From Haematobia irritans (taxonomy: Eukaryota > Arthropoda > Insecta > Diptera > Muscidae), in assembly GCF_050003625.1 (NCBI RefSeq), contig NC_134400.1, positions 195,313,918 to 195,377,917 on the forward strand: DNA of 64,000 bases, given 5' to 3'. The translations under genes were made by a program, and so were the position numbers. Below are positions 13,171 to 24,432 of this stretch, piece by piece (position 1 is the first letter of the stretch; every line of letters begins with the position of its first letter). The notes beneath the pieces are model-generated. The model was given only the letters and a program-made list of their open reading frames with translations, did no database searches and was not told the origin of the DNA.

Positions 13171-14663
13171 ACAAGTAAGGAAAGTCTAAAGTCGGGCGGA
13201 ACCGACTATATTATACCCTGCACCAATTTGTAGATCTAAATTTTCGATACCATATCACATCCGTCAAATGTGTTGGGTGCTATATATATAAAGGTTTGTC
13301 CCAAATACATACATTTAAATATCACTCGATTTGGACAGAATTTGATAGACTTTTACAAAATCTATAGACTCAAAATTTAAGTTGGCTAATGCACTAGGGT
13401 GGAACACAATTTTAGTAAAAAATTATGGGAAACATTTAAATCTGAAGCAATTTTAAGGAAACTTCGCAAAAGTTTATTTATGATTTATCGCTCGATATAT
13501 ATGTATTAGAAGTTTAGGAAAATTAGAGTCATTTTTACAACTTTTCGACTAAGCTGTGGCGATTTAACAAGGAAAATGTTGGTATTTTGACCATTTTTGT
13601 CGAAATCAGAAAAATATATATATGGGAGCTATATCTAAATCGGAACCGATTTCAATCAAATTTGGCACACATGACTATATTACTAATTGTACTTCTAGTG
13701 CAAAATTTCAACCAAATTGGGCCAAAACTCTGGCTTCTGAGGCCATATAAGTCCATATCGGGCGAAAAATATATACGGAAGCTATATCTAAATCTGAACT
13801 GATTTCAATCAAATTCGGCACACACGACTATACAACCAATTGTACTCCTTGTGCAAAATTTCAAGCTAATTGGGATAAAACTCTGGCTTCTGGGTCCATA
13901 TAATTGCATATCGGGCGAAAGATATATATGGGAGCTATATCTAAATCTGAATCGATTTCAACCAAATTAGGCACGCATAGCTACAATGCTAAATCTACTC
14001 CCTTTGCAAAATTTCAACCAAATTGGGCCAAAACTCTGGCTTTTAGGGCCATATTAGTCCATATCGGGCGAAAGATATATATGGGAGCTATATCTAAATC
14101 TGAACCGATTTCATTCAAATGTTGTGCTCCTAGTGCAAAATTTCAACCAAATTCGGCCAAAAATCTGGCTTCTGGGGCCATATAACCCAATATCGGTCGA
14201 AAGATATATATGGGAGCTATATCTAAATCTGAACCGATTTCTCAAATTTTGTACACTTGACTATATGACTAAGTGTTATGTTTGTACAAAATTTCAAGCA
14301 AATCGGTATAAAACTCTGGCTGCTGGGTCCATATTAGTGCATATCGGGCGAAAGATATATATGGGAACTATATCTAAATCTGAACCGATTTCTTCCAAAA
14401 TCAATAGGGTTCTATTCTGACCCATATTAGGAACATGTGCCAAATTTGAAGGCGATTGGACTTAAATTGCGACATAGACTTTGATCACAAAAATGTGTTC
14501 ACAGACAGACGGACGGACAGACGGACATGGTTATATCGACTCAGGGACCCACCCTGAGCATTATTGCCAAAGATACCATGTGTCTATCTCGTCTCCTTCT
14601 GGGTGTTACAAACATATACACTAACTTATAATACCCTGTTCCACAGTGTGGCGCAGGGTATAA
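13171..14663 (+). repeat. Family 1 element, single copy
   Basis: It starts ACAAGTAAGGAAAG, has the TTATACCCTGCACC motif at 13213 and ends with GTGTGGCGCAGGGTATAA at 14646-14663. Subrepeat landmarks (GGGAGCTATATC type) fall at 13628, 13781, 13934 and 14087, an exact 153-bp step, followed by a shortened unit (129 bp). The conserved 3' part holds GACGGACGGACAGACGGACA and a GACTCAGGGACCCACCCTGAG hairpin-like stretch. No transposase or RT is encoded. Confidence 0.82.
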
Positions 14664-16270
14664 AAATGATGTGAATCCAATTATTAACTGTGGTCAAGCA
14701 TTTTGATTAACATTATTCGTTTGCGAAAAACTCGTAATTTCATTTTCACATTAATAGAAACCTTCAAGAGACTTTCCCGGCAGCAACAATATATGTTGTC
14801 TCTTGAAACAACCATATATCTCTATATGACATCCCTATTTTATTTAGTATAAACATACAGTGAATTCATTCAAACTTGAACACTTTGAAAACCAGACACC
14901 TCTCTAAGGTGGGGAATTATCGTGAGACGTTAGTTCTACTAACTTATCCTCTCATAACTGGACACCAAATGTGAACAAAATTTAGAGCGAGCACTTCTGA
15001 TATGTTTCATTGTATTTAATATTTTGTACGGCTTTACCAAAAATATTCGGTTATCTGATCACAAAGTTAATATTTTATACGACTTGTAAACAAAAATATC
15101 CGATTATCTGATCTTTTTCAATCGTCCACCTGCGCCCACACTGTCTACTACATTTACAAAGTACATTCCAATTACTCACATTTCTCCTCTCTCTCTCTCT
15201 CTCTCACTTGTTCACAATCAATCCTCTTTCTATGACTTTTAAACTTACTTGCACTTGCTACTAATGGTGGCATAACAAAATCCAAACATACACAGAACGT
15301 ACCAAACAACAGCTACTCAAACTAACATGACAACGCCGATATGTTTTAATGTATTCCAACAATTATGCGGTGTATTAATATCGAAAAATGATTATAAATC
15401 AATAAATTTTATAAAAAAGTAACAGTAATTGCCATTTGGCAAACTTTTTGCAGTGACATCTGTTAATTGCTAGAGAATCTCGGTATGAACTTAAATAGAA
15501 TGTTTTTGGAAAAACTTCAATTTTTTCGCTGGGTTGTATTACGGCACACATATCGTTTTAATATCTAAGCACGTAAATTTATATGATTATCTCTTTCTAT
15601 GTTTTCATTTGAAGGTGCTAACATTTCAAATAGTTCGAAGCCATAATTTGTCGTTATTTTATTTTGTTTTTTTTTTTTTTTTCTCTGATCGCAATGCTCA
15701 ATCAAAAGTTCATTAAACTTTTGTGCCAGTGCTAAATGTTATTGGAAAACAACTTTGATTCTAAATTGTTGTGGCATAAAAAAAAAAACTTAAAAAAAAG
15801 CATAACAACTATTTGAGAGCTATAGCAGCTATTCGTCATCAAATGATTAGTTCATGTTTAAATTCACGATGATAATGATGACGATGATGAAGATAATAGT
15901 GATGATGACGATGAAAAAGAAACACGATTTCTCGCCTATTCAGAAGACTAAGTGGAGGTGAGGGTCAGAACATCAGTCATCCATTAAATGATGTTAATGG
16001 CAACATGTGGAAAAGTGGGTCATTCATTAGTCTTGGTCTTTAATTTCAAAAGTGAAATTTAAGTTTTTTTCTTTTTGATTCTTGATTTATTGATGCTGGT
16101 ATTTGGAGAGAGAGAACCCCGAAATTAAACAAAAATTATATTGGAAACGTTGGAGCAATTATAAAAGGATCCTAAACCATTGTATTGATGATTTAATGAG
16201 AATATCTGAGTTGAAGTAAATTTTTTGTTGAGTGTAGAGGACAAAATCTTTGAAACCAAATAAATCTTGG
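14664..16270. other. Non-coding DNA with simple repeats
   Basis: Contains a CT microsatellite (about 15186-15207), a poly-T run (15668-15681) and an imperfect GATGATGAC microsatellite (15867-15915). No supported exon or RNA gene. Confidence 0.55.
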
Positions 16271-16274
16271 GTTA

Positions 16275-16510
16275 TACACACAAAAAAAATTTTTCTGATT
16301 CAATCACAAAATTAATTGATCCAATTAATTTTTAATTGAAATGTCTTCAATCACAGAAATGATAGTATCAATTAAAAAATTAATTGAAGGTCAATTAAAA
16401 AGTTAATTGATCCAATTAAAAAAATAATTGATACTATTATTTTTGTGATTGATTTTTGTTTCAATTAAAAAATTTGTTGAATCAATTATTTTTATATAAA
16501 TTGGTTCTAT
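16275..16510. mobile_element. AATT-rich foldback MITE fragment
   Basis: Begins with ACACACAAAAAAAATTTTTC and consists of internally inverted AATTAATTGATCC and CAATCACA..GATAGTATCAATT segments, which recur inverted as AATTGATACTATTATTTTTGTGATTG. A second copy lies at about 16775-17068. Such terminal plus internal inversions are typical of foldback MITEs. The superfamily is not assignable. Confidence 0.65.
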
Positions 16511-16537
16511 TACACTTGAGTCCTCCTAACCGTGCAT

Positions 16538-16687
16538 ATACACACAAAAAAATTTCACGAAAATTTTTCCAATTAAAATTTTAATTGAGTTTTAAAAAAT
16601 ATTCAATTAACTTTTTAATTGAATATTTTTTAAAACTCAATTAAAATTTTAATTGGAAAAATTTTCGTGAAATTTTTTTGTGTGTAT
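16538..16687. mobile_element. 150-bp near-perfect palindromic MITE
   Basis: The left arm starting ATACACACAAAAAAATTTC is the reverse complement of the right arm ending in TTTTTTTGTGTGTAT. Pairing holds from 16538/16687 inward to a four-base centre (16611-16614), about 73 bp of stem. Its ends match the ACACACAAAAAAA ends of the neighbouring foldback elements, so it is probably a minimal member of the same family. No open frame. Confidence 0.88.
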
Positions 16688-16774
16688 GGAGAGGAACACA
16701 GAGAACACCATTATTTAGTCCAATTCTCTTTGGAAATATTTTAGTTCTCTTTATTTTGTTTTTATCAATCAACA

Positions 16775-17068
16775 TATACACACAAAAAATTTTTTTTTTG
16801 ATTCAATCACGAAATTAATTGATCCAATTAATTTTTAATTGAAATGTCTTCAATCACAGAAATGATAGTATCAATTAAAAAATTAATTGAAGGTCAATTA
16901 AAAAGTTAATTGATCCAATTAAAAAATTAATTGATACTATTATTTTTGTGATTGATTTTTGTTTCAATTAAAAAAAATTGTTGAATGAATTAAATTTTTA
17001 ATTGAATATTTTTTAAAACTCAGTTAAAATTTTAATAAGAAAAATTTTCGTTAAATTGTTTTGTGTGC
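16775..17068. mobile_element. Second AATT-rich foldback MITE, composite
   Basis: Starts ATACACACAAAAAATTTT. It repeats the interior of the 16275 element almost base for base to about 16975, then continues with AATATTTTTTAAAACTCAG and ATTTTCGTTAAATTG, which match the right arm of the 150-bp palindrome, ending TTTTGTGTGCA. It therefore joins sequence from both neighbouring elements. Confidence 0.65.
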
Positions 17069-17232
17069 AGAGAGGGCCTATATGCCTAATTCTCTTTGCA
17101 AGCTGTTGTTGTTTTGGTTTTTTCAATCAACATGTGTTGAAATTTGAATACCTTGCCCAGGTATTTGTTCGGGGCGAAGGAAATCTGCTTGTGATAACAC
17201 ATTACTCATATATTATATGATCGATCTATGTT

Positions 17233-17467
17233 ACACCCAGAGAAGGAATATGATCACCTCAAACATGTTTCAAGAGCAAAATGTTATTTGTAACATGTTC
17301 GATGCAACCATGTTATTTTCTCGGAAATTATGTATCTGTTTTCGGAAAACATGTTTGGCGAGAAAACAACATTTTTGCGACAACCATGGTACATGGTCAA
17401 CATCCAAAAATAACATTTTGCTCTTGAAACATGTTTGAGGTGATCATCATATTCCTTCTCTGGGTGT
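17233..17467. mobile_element. MITE with long inverted ends (ACACCCAGAGAAGG)
   Basis: The left end ACACCCAGAGAAGGAATATG and the right end, which reads the same on the opposite strand, extend as an inverted repeat of about 55 bp, with a 3-bp indel (one versus two ATC). Between them lies only about 120 bp. The internal frame is open by chance and shows no domain. Confidence 0.82.
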
Positions 17468-17493
17468 ATTTTTTTGATCCATTTACATTATAT

Positions 17494-17616
17494 AACATGT
17501 TTTCCGAAAACAGATACATAATTTCCGAGAAAATAACATGGTTGCATCGAACATGTTACAAATAACATTTTGCTCATGAAGCAGGTTTGAGGTGATCATA
17601 TTCCTTCTCTGGGTGT
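17494..17616. repeat. Partial duplicate of the ACACCCAGAG MITE
   Basis: Sequence from ACATGTTTTCCGAAAACAG through GGGTGT is the inverted counterpart of the left half of the neighbouring MITE. Both copies are followed by the same flank, TTTGATCCATTTACATTA (17473 and 17623), so a roughly 150-bp tandem duplication including the flank is likely. Confidence 0.7.
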
Positions 17617-17619
17617 ATT

Positions 17620-19380
17620 TCTTTGATCCATTTACATTATATAATACTCACTATTACCAATTTTGTATCAATGGACACTTACCTGAAAATAGAAAAATAG
17701 AAATTTTCATTAAATAAATTGTAATTAAATATATTTCGTTTAGCGATATTTTTTAACCCAACAACATACAAATTTTAATTTTTACAATATAATTCTCTTC
17801 GAGAAGAAGTTCAAAAACAAATTGAGTTTAAGTCCGATAGTGTCACAGTTTATGTTTTTCCTTTATAAGAAGCCAAAATTATGAAGTATGAAGAGAAAAA
17901 TTAAATCTATTTCCATTTCAAGCCATATTTCAACTTTTTCCCATAACATAATCTCTCTAATCTCTCTAAGAGATTGCCTACATTTAAACACATTCCTAAG
18001 CCTCAAAATAAAATCTCCTTGAACTACTTGCAAAAAAAAAAAGAAGCCAACAACATTCTTAAATCCTCATAAAATCCAAGGTAGATGCCATGCCAACAAA
18101 TAAAACCAAGAAATGAAAATAAAACTAAGCTAACACCCTCGCTCTCTGTTTCCACACACTCTCTCTCTCTCTGTGTTATGCGAGAAAAAAAAAAAAACAG
18201 ACAAGAGGAAGTGCGAGTGCTGAGATTTAGCATACCAATTGTCTTTATTATGTGACACTTTAAGAGGTGATATTCATGGTGATTGCCTCCCTAGCATGCC
18301 AATCAATAAGAGTGGTGACGATGGTATTGGAACGTAACGGCAATAAGGCAGTAGTAGTTTCTGGTGAAACAGAAGCACCAGTACTAACAGCAAACTACAG
18401 AGGCAGTTTGGAAACAACAACAACAACGACCACAACAAAACAAAGTTTGCCAAAAATACAAAGCAAAACTGTTTAGGTTTTTAGCTGCAGTTGAAGGTCG
18501 TTCATTTACTCATAAACATTTATGGAGATCTATGATTGCCTATGCCTATGTTGAGAGCATTGTTTAGGCTTTTCGATGTTTGTCTAATAAAAAACACAAA
18601 TACATACATACATTCACAGTGGCAGCAATAACATAACAAAAAAAACAACTCTAGCCACAATGATTTTTTTTTGAGGTCAATGTATGATAATAAAGCGAGC
18701 AAATTTTTTTTTTTACCAAGGTAAAGAGGGTGGGAGAGGGTTCATCAAAAAAAATAGTTTATTCATAAAGAGCAAACTTAATTGTTTTGTGTAGTGTACA
18801 GAAAAAATATAGCCTAATTTCTTTTCGATAAAAACTTTTATTCAATTTACAAAAAATAATTGGTTCAAGTAATTTTTTAAAACAAAAATCAATTACAATA
18901 ATCAATGGGATCAATTGATTTTTTTAATTGATGCAACTTTTGACCACCTTTCAAGTAAAATTCATTAGTTTTAGAGAAATACGACGATTCGCTCGTTCTA
19001 GAGAAATATGAGCTATTTTGTGGGAATTTAAAATTTTGTACTACATTTGTATAAAACTGTTTTTGTTTTTAATTTTTTTTTGTTCATGCCATCAAAAGTA
19101 AATATGGTAAAAATAATTGAAATAAGCTAAATTTCCCATATTTGGACAAATTTAACAAAAATCAATTAATGCCCATAAACTAAAATAAAGTTAAATCGGC
19201 TACAGAAAATTTCGTCGTGCGAAAAAAATGTTAATTTCATTTAGTCATTGTAGTATTGTATTTTTATTTAATTTAATTTAGATTTCATTCAATATAAAAC
19301 TATTTGATTCAATTTAATTAAATTATTAAAAAAATAAACAAATTCGTTTTGTTTTGTTCTTGTTGGTTTTATTCTTTAAG
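17620..19380. other. Non-coding AT-rich DNA
   Basis: Contains poly-A tracts (18030-18042, 18184-18197), a CT microsatellite (about 18160-18173) and AATTGATT-type MITE remnants around 18840-18950. The 69-codon plus frame at 18267-18476 is threonine-rich from CAA/ACA repeats and shows no domain. No supported gene. Confidence 0.5.
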
Positions 19381-19382
19381 CA

Positions 19383-19735
19383 TTGTTGTTGTTTTTTGAT
19401 TTCAGCTTAAAACCATGCAATGAGAGATATGTTTGTACGAATTTATTTCGGCCTAAGCCGGCTATCAATGTAAAGCCTTTTTTCGGAAGGTTCAAGTGTG
19501 GTTCATTGTTGGGTTTAATGAACTGCCTGAATTTATTGTGATAATTGGTTGAGCAAGTAGAGGATGCTGATGAGGAATGTGGTAATTCCGAAACGTGCGT
19601 CCATCCAACCATCTTGCAGTCTATTGGGCTTTGCCCAAATAAATAAACAAACATTTTATTCCTCTATTGGTTAAGCTACACTTGTAGTTTAGTCAATGCA
19701 TGGTTTTAAGCTGAATTCAAAAAACAACAACAAAA
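19383..19735. mobile_element. TIR element with TTGTTGTTGTTTTTTGA ends
   Basis: The left end TTGTTGTTGTTTTTTGATTT with GCTTAAAACCATGCA is matched in inverse at 19693-19735 (TGCATGGTTTTAAGC ... AAAAAACAACAACAA), an inverted repeat of about 38-40 bp. A 92-codon minus-strand frame (19376-19654) fills the interior but has no domain I recognise. The element directly abuts a 29-bp array on the right. Confidence 0.78.
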
Positions 19736-19974
19736 ATTATATTTCTATAGAAAATTTTGTCAAAATTTTATTTCTATAGAAAATGTTGTCCAAATTTTAT
19801 TTCTATAGAAAATGTTGTCAAAATTTTATTTCTGTAGAAAATTTAGTCAAAATTATATTTCTATCGAAAATTTTATCATCATTTTATTATCTATAGAAAA
19901 TTTTGTCCAAATTTTATTTCTGTAGAAAATTTTGTCAAAATTATATTTCTATCGAAAATTTTGTCAAAATTTGT
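19736..19974 (+). repeat. 29-bp tandem array, plus orientation (array 5a)
   Basis: Eight or so monomers in plus orientation, beginning immediately after the TIR of the preceding element. It is the array half of a 425-bp duplicated block: the landmark GAGCAAGTAGAGG occurs at 19551 and again at 19976. Confidence 0.9.
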
Positions 19975-20160
19975 TGAGCAAGTAGAGGATGCTGATGAGG
20001 AATGTGGTAATTCCGAAACGTGCGTCCATCCAACCATCTTGCAGTCTATTGGGCTTTGCCCAAATAAATAAACAAACATTTTATTCCTCTGTTGGTTAAG
20101 CTACACTTGTAGTTTAGTCAATGCATGGTTTTAAGCTGAATTCAAAAAACAACAACAAAA
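19975..20160. repeat. Truncated second copy of the TIR element
   Basis: Repeats 19550-19735 nearly exactly (one visible change, CTCTATTGG to CTCTGTTGG) but lacks the left TIR. It was created by the 425-bp tandem duplication that also copied array 5a, not by transposition. The minus-strand frame at 19891-20079 is therefore a shadow of the first copy. Confidence 0.88.
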
Positions 20161-21157
20161 ATTATATTTCTATAGAAAATTTTGTCAAAATTTTATTTCT
20201 ATAGAAAATGTTGTCCAAATTTTATTTCTATAGAAAATGTTGTCAAAATTTTATTTCTGTAGAAAATTTTGTCAAAATTATATTTCTATCGAAAATTTTA
20301 TCATCATTTTATTATCTATAGAAAATTTTGTCCAAATTTTATTTCTGTAGAAAATTTTGTCAAAATTATATTTCTATCGAAAATTTTGTCAAAATTTTAT
20401 TTCTATAGAAAATTTTGTGCAAATTTTATTTCTATAGAAAATGTTGTCCAAATGTTATTTCTGTAGAAAATTTTGTCAAAATTTTATTTCTATAGAAAAT
20501 TTTGTCAAAATTTTATTTCTATAGAAAATTTTTTCACAACTTTATGTCTATATAAAATTTTGTCCACATTTGTTGACTATAGAACATTTTGTCCAAATTT
20601 TTTGTCTATAGAAAAATTTGTCCAAACTTTATTTCTATATAAACTTTTGCCAAAATTTTATTTCTATGGAAAATTTTATCAAAATTCCATGTCTATGGAA
20701 ATTTTTGTCAAACTTTTATTTCTATAAAAATTTACTGCAATAATTTTATCTATATACAAAATTTTCTTCTTATACAAAATTTTTGCATAACTTTGTATCT
20801 ATAAAAAACTTTTTTGTAAAGTCCGATTGGACCAACATGGCAACCCTGGTTATTTCTATAGAAAATTTTGTCCAAATTGTATTTCTATATAAAATTTTGT
20901 CCAAATTTTTTGTCTATAGAAAATTTTGTCCCAACTTTATTTCTATATAAACTTTTGCCAAAATTTTATTTCTATGGAAAATTTTGTCAAAATTTCATTT
21001 CTATAGAAATTTTTGTCAAACTTTTATTTCTGTAAAAAGTTTCTGCAATAATTTTTTCTACATACAAGATTTTCTTCTTATACAAAATTTTTGCATAATT
21101 ATGTATGTATAAAAAAATTTTTGTAAAGTCCGATCGGACCAAAATGGCAACCCTGGT
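20161..21157 (+). repeat. 29-bp array, plus orientation, with duplicated end module (array 5b)
   Basis: Plus-orientation monomers run on from the second TIR copy. The distal part carries a non-monomer end module, GTCCGATTGGACC followed by TGGCAACCCTGG, at 20821-20849. The whole stretch is tandemly repeated with a 307-bp step, the second module being at 21128-21156. TGGCAACCCTGG is the inverse of CCAGGGTTGCCA, the kind of end seen on hAT-like MITEs, which suggests that the array is the body of such an element. Confidence 0.82.
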
Positions 21158-21231
21158 TGCGGTAACACTTGCCGATGGTAAGGTATCTTAAAACTTCTTA
21201 ACACAGCCTTCTCAATTGTAAGTTTTGTATA

Positions 21232-23556
21232 GAAATAAAATTTTGACAAAATTTTCTATAGTAATAAAGTTTTCTATAGAAATAAAATTTTGACAAAATT
21301 TTCTATAGAAATAAAATTTTGACAAAATTTTCTATAGAAATAAAATTTTGACAAAATTTTCTATAGAAATAAAATTTTGACAAAATTTTCCATAGAAATA
21401 AAATTTTGACAAAATTTTCTATAGAAATAAAATTTTGACAAAATTTTCTATAGAAATAAAATTTTGACAAAATTTTCTATAGAAATAAAATTTTGACAAA
21501 ATTTGCTATGGTAATAAAATTTTGACAACATTTTCTATAGAAATAAAAATTTGACAAAATTTTCTATGGTAATAAAATTTTTACAAAATTTTCTATAGAA
21601 ATAAAATTTTGACAAAATTTTCTATAGAAATAAAATTTTGACAAAATTTTCTATGGTAATAAAATTTTGACAAAATTTTCTATAGAAATAAAATTTTGAC
21701 AAAATTTTCTATGGTAATAAAATTTTGACAAAATTTTCTATAGAAATAAAATTTTGACAAAATTTTCTATAGAAATAAAATTTTGACAAAATTTTCTATG
21801 GTAATAAAATTTTGACAAAATTTTCTATAGAAATAAAATTTTGACAAAATTTTCTATGGTAATAAAATTTTGACAAAATTTTCTATAGAAATAAAATTTT
21901 GACAAAATTTTCTATGGTAATAAAATTTTGACAAAATTTTCTATAGAAATAAAAATTTGACAAAATTTTGAATAGTAATAAAATTTTGACAAAATTTTGA
22001 ATAGTAATATCATTTTGACAAAATTTTGAGAAGTAATAAAATTTTGACAAAATTTTCTATAGAAATAAAATTTTGACAAAATTTTCTATGGTAATAAAAT
22101 GTTGACAAAATTTTCTATGGTAATAAAATTTTGACAAAATTTTCTATAGAAATAAAATTTTGACAAAATTTTCTATAGAAATAAAATTTTGACAAAATTT
22201 GCTACGGTAATAAAATTTTGACAACATTTTCTATAGAAATAAAAATTTCACAAAATTTTCTATGGTAATAAAATTTTGACAAAATTTTCTATAGAAATAA
22301 AATTTTGACAAAATTTTCTATAGAAATAAAATTTTGACAAAATTTTCTATGGTAATAAAATTTTGACAAAATTTTCTATAGAAATAAAATTTTGACAAAT
22401 TTTCTATGGTAATAAAATTTTGACAAAATTTTCTATAGAAATAAAATCTTGACAAAATTTTCTATGGTAATAAAATTTTGACAAAATTTTCTATAGAAAT
22501 AAAATTTTGACAAAATTTTCTATGGTAATAAAATTTTGACAAAATTTTCTATAGAAATAAAAATTTGACAAAATTTTGAATAGTAATAAAATGTTGACAA
22601 AATTTTGAATAGTAATAACATTTTGACAAAATTTTGAGTAGTAATAAAATTTTGACAAAATTTTCTATAGAAATAAAATTTTGACAAAATTTTCTATGGT
22701 AATAAAATTTTGACAAAATTTTCTATGGTAATAAAATGTTGACAAAATTTTCTATAGTAATAAAATTTTGACAAAATTTTCTATAGAAATAAAATTTTGA
22801 CAAAATTTTCTATAGAAATAAAATTTTGACAAAATTTTCTATGGTAATAAAATTTTGACAAAATTTTCTATAGAAATAAAAATTTGACAAAATTTTCTAT
22901 AGAAATAAAAATTTGACAAAATTTTCTATAGAAATAAAATTTTGACAAAATTTTCTATAGAAATAAAATTTTGACAAAATTTACTATGGTAATAAAATTT
23001 TGACAAAATTTTCTATAGAAATAAAATTTTGACAAAATTTTCTATAGAAATAAAATTTTGACAAAATTTTCTATAGAAATAAAATTTTGACAAAATTTTC
23101 TATGGTAATAAAATTTTGACAAAATTTTCTATAGAAATAAAAATTTGACAAAATTTTCTATGGTAATAAAATTTTGACAAAATTTTCTATAGAAATAAAA
23201 TTTTGACAAAATTTTCTATGGTAATAAAATTTTGACAAAATTTTCTATGGTAATAAGATTTTGACAAAATTTTCTATAGAAATAAAAATTTGACAAAATT
23301 TTGAATAGCAATAAAATTTTGACAAAATTTTAACAAAATTTTCTATAGTAATAAAATTTTGAAAAAATTTTCTGTAGAAATAAAGTTTTCTATAGAAATA
23401 AAATTTTGACAAAATTTTTTATAGAAATAAAATTTTGACAAAATTTTGAATAGTAATAAAATGTTGACAACATTTTGAATAGTAATAAAATTTTGACATA
23501 ATTTTCTATAGTAATAAAATTTTGACAAAATTTTCTATAGAAATAAAATTTTGGTA
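21232..23556 (-). repeat. 29-bp tandem array, minus orientation, well preserved (array 6)
   Basis: This is the most homogeneous array here: long runs of consensus monomers alternate with a CTATGGTAATAAAA variant. Rare variant groups recur: GAATAGTAATA at 21970, 22578 and (as GAATAGCAATA) 23303, 608 and 725 bp apart; GCTATGG/GCTACGG at 21505 and 22201, 696 bp apart. All steps are close to multiples of 29 (21, 25 and 24 monomers), so higher-order units of about 0.6-0.7 kb amplified. It lies inside a family 2 element. Confidence 0.95.
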
Positions 23557-24099
23557 CATAATTTTTGGGATTGGCTATGTATAACTATAGACCGATATGG
23601 GTCAATTTTGGCATGGTTGTTAGCGACCATATACTAGCGCAATATACCAAATTTCACCGCGTACCAAATTTCAACAGAATCGGATGAATTTTACTCCTCC
23701 AAGAACTACGGAGGTCAAATCTGGGGATCGGTTTATATGGGGGCTACATATAATTATAGACCGATGTGGACCAATTTTTGCATATTTGTTAGAGACCATA
23801 TACTAACACCATGTACCAAATTTCAGCCGGATCGGATGAAATTTGCTTCTTTTAGAGGCTCCGAAAGCCAAATCTGGGGATCGGTTTATATGGGGGCTAT
23901 ATATTAATTATGGACCGATATGGACCAATTCCTGCAAGGTTGTCAGAGACAATATACTAACACCTCGTACAAACTTTCAACCTCATCGGATGAATTTTGC
24001 TCATCCACGAGGCTCCGGAGGCCAAACCGGGGGATCGGTTTATATGGGGGCTATATATAATTATGGACCGATGTGGACCAATTTTTGCATAGTTGTTAG

Positions 24100-24432
24100 G
24101 TTAGGTGGCAGCCCGATGTATCAGGCTCACTTAGACTATTCAGTCCATTGTGATACCACATTGGTGAACTTCTCTCTTATCACTGAGTGCTGCCCGATTC
24201 CATGTTCAGCTCAATGACAAGGGACCTCCTTTTTATAGCCGAGTCCGAACGGCGTTCCACATTGCAGTGAAACCACTTAGATAAGTTTTGAAACGCTCAA
24301 AATAGTCACCAGCATTACTGAGGTGGTATAATCCACCGCTGAAAAATTTTTTGGTGTTCGGTCGAAGCAGGAATCGAACCCACGACCTTGTGTATGCAAG
24401 GCGGGCATGCTAACCATTGCACCATGGTGGCT
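24100..24432 (-). mobile_element. tRNA-derived SINE, full length
   Basis: Read on the minus strand, the element starts AGCCACCATGGTGCAATGG, a tRNA-like head with a pol III A box (TGGTGCAATGGTTAGC, 24409-24424) and a B box (GGTTCGATTCC, 24370-24380). A unique body of about 250 bp follows, and the 3' end reads GCTGCCACCTAAC. The flanks carry GTTAG on both sides (24095-24099, 24433-24437), consistent with target duplication into the family 2 element. Transcription would be by RNA polymerase III from the internal boxes and mobility would need a LINE partner. It encodes no protein. Confidence 0.9.

Noticed and set aside
19376..19654. 92-codon minus frame as a host gene
   Set aside because: It lies inside a TIR element and half of it is repeated 425 bp away by tandem duplication. 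No domain recognised.
20269..20727. Open frames with repeating SKFYFYRKFCQNF / ISIENFVKILF peptides, here and in all other 29-bp arrays (for example 4227-4439, 7375-7602, 9310-9603, 38787-39095, 57006-57233, 59144-59413)
   Set aside because: They follow from the 29-bp period: three monomers make 29 codons with one in-frame TAG, which is lost by mutation in some units. The same peptide appears in every array and orientation, so there is no sign of coding selection.
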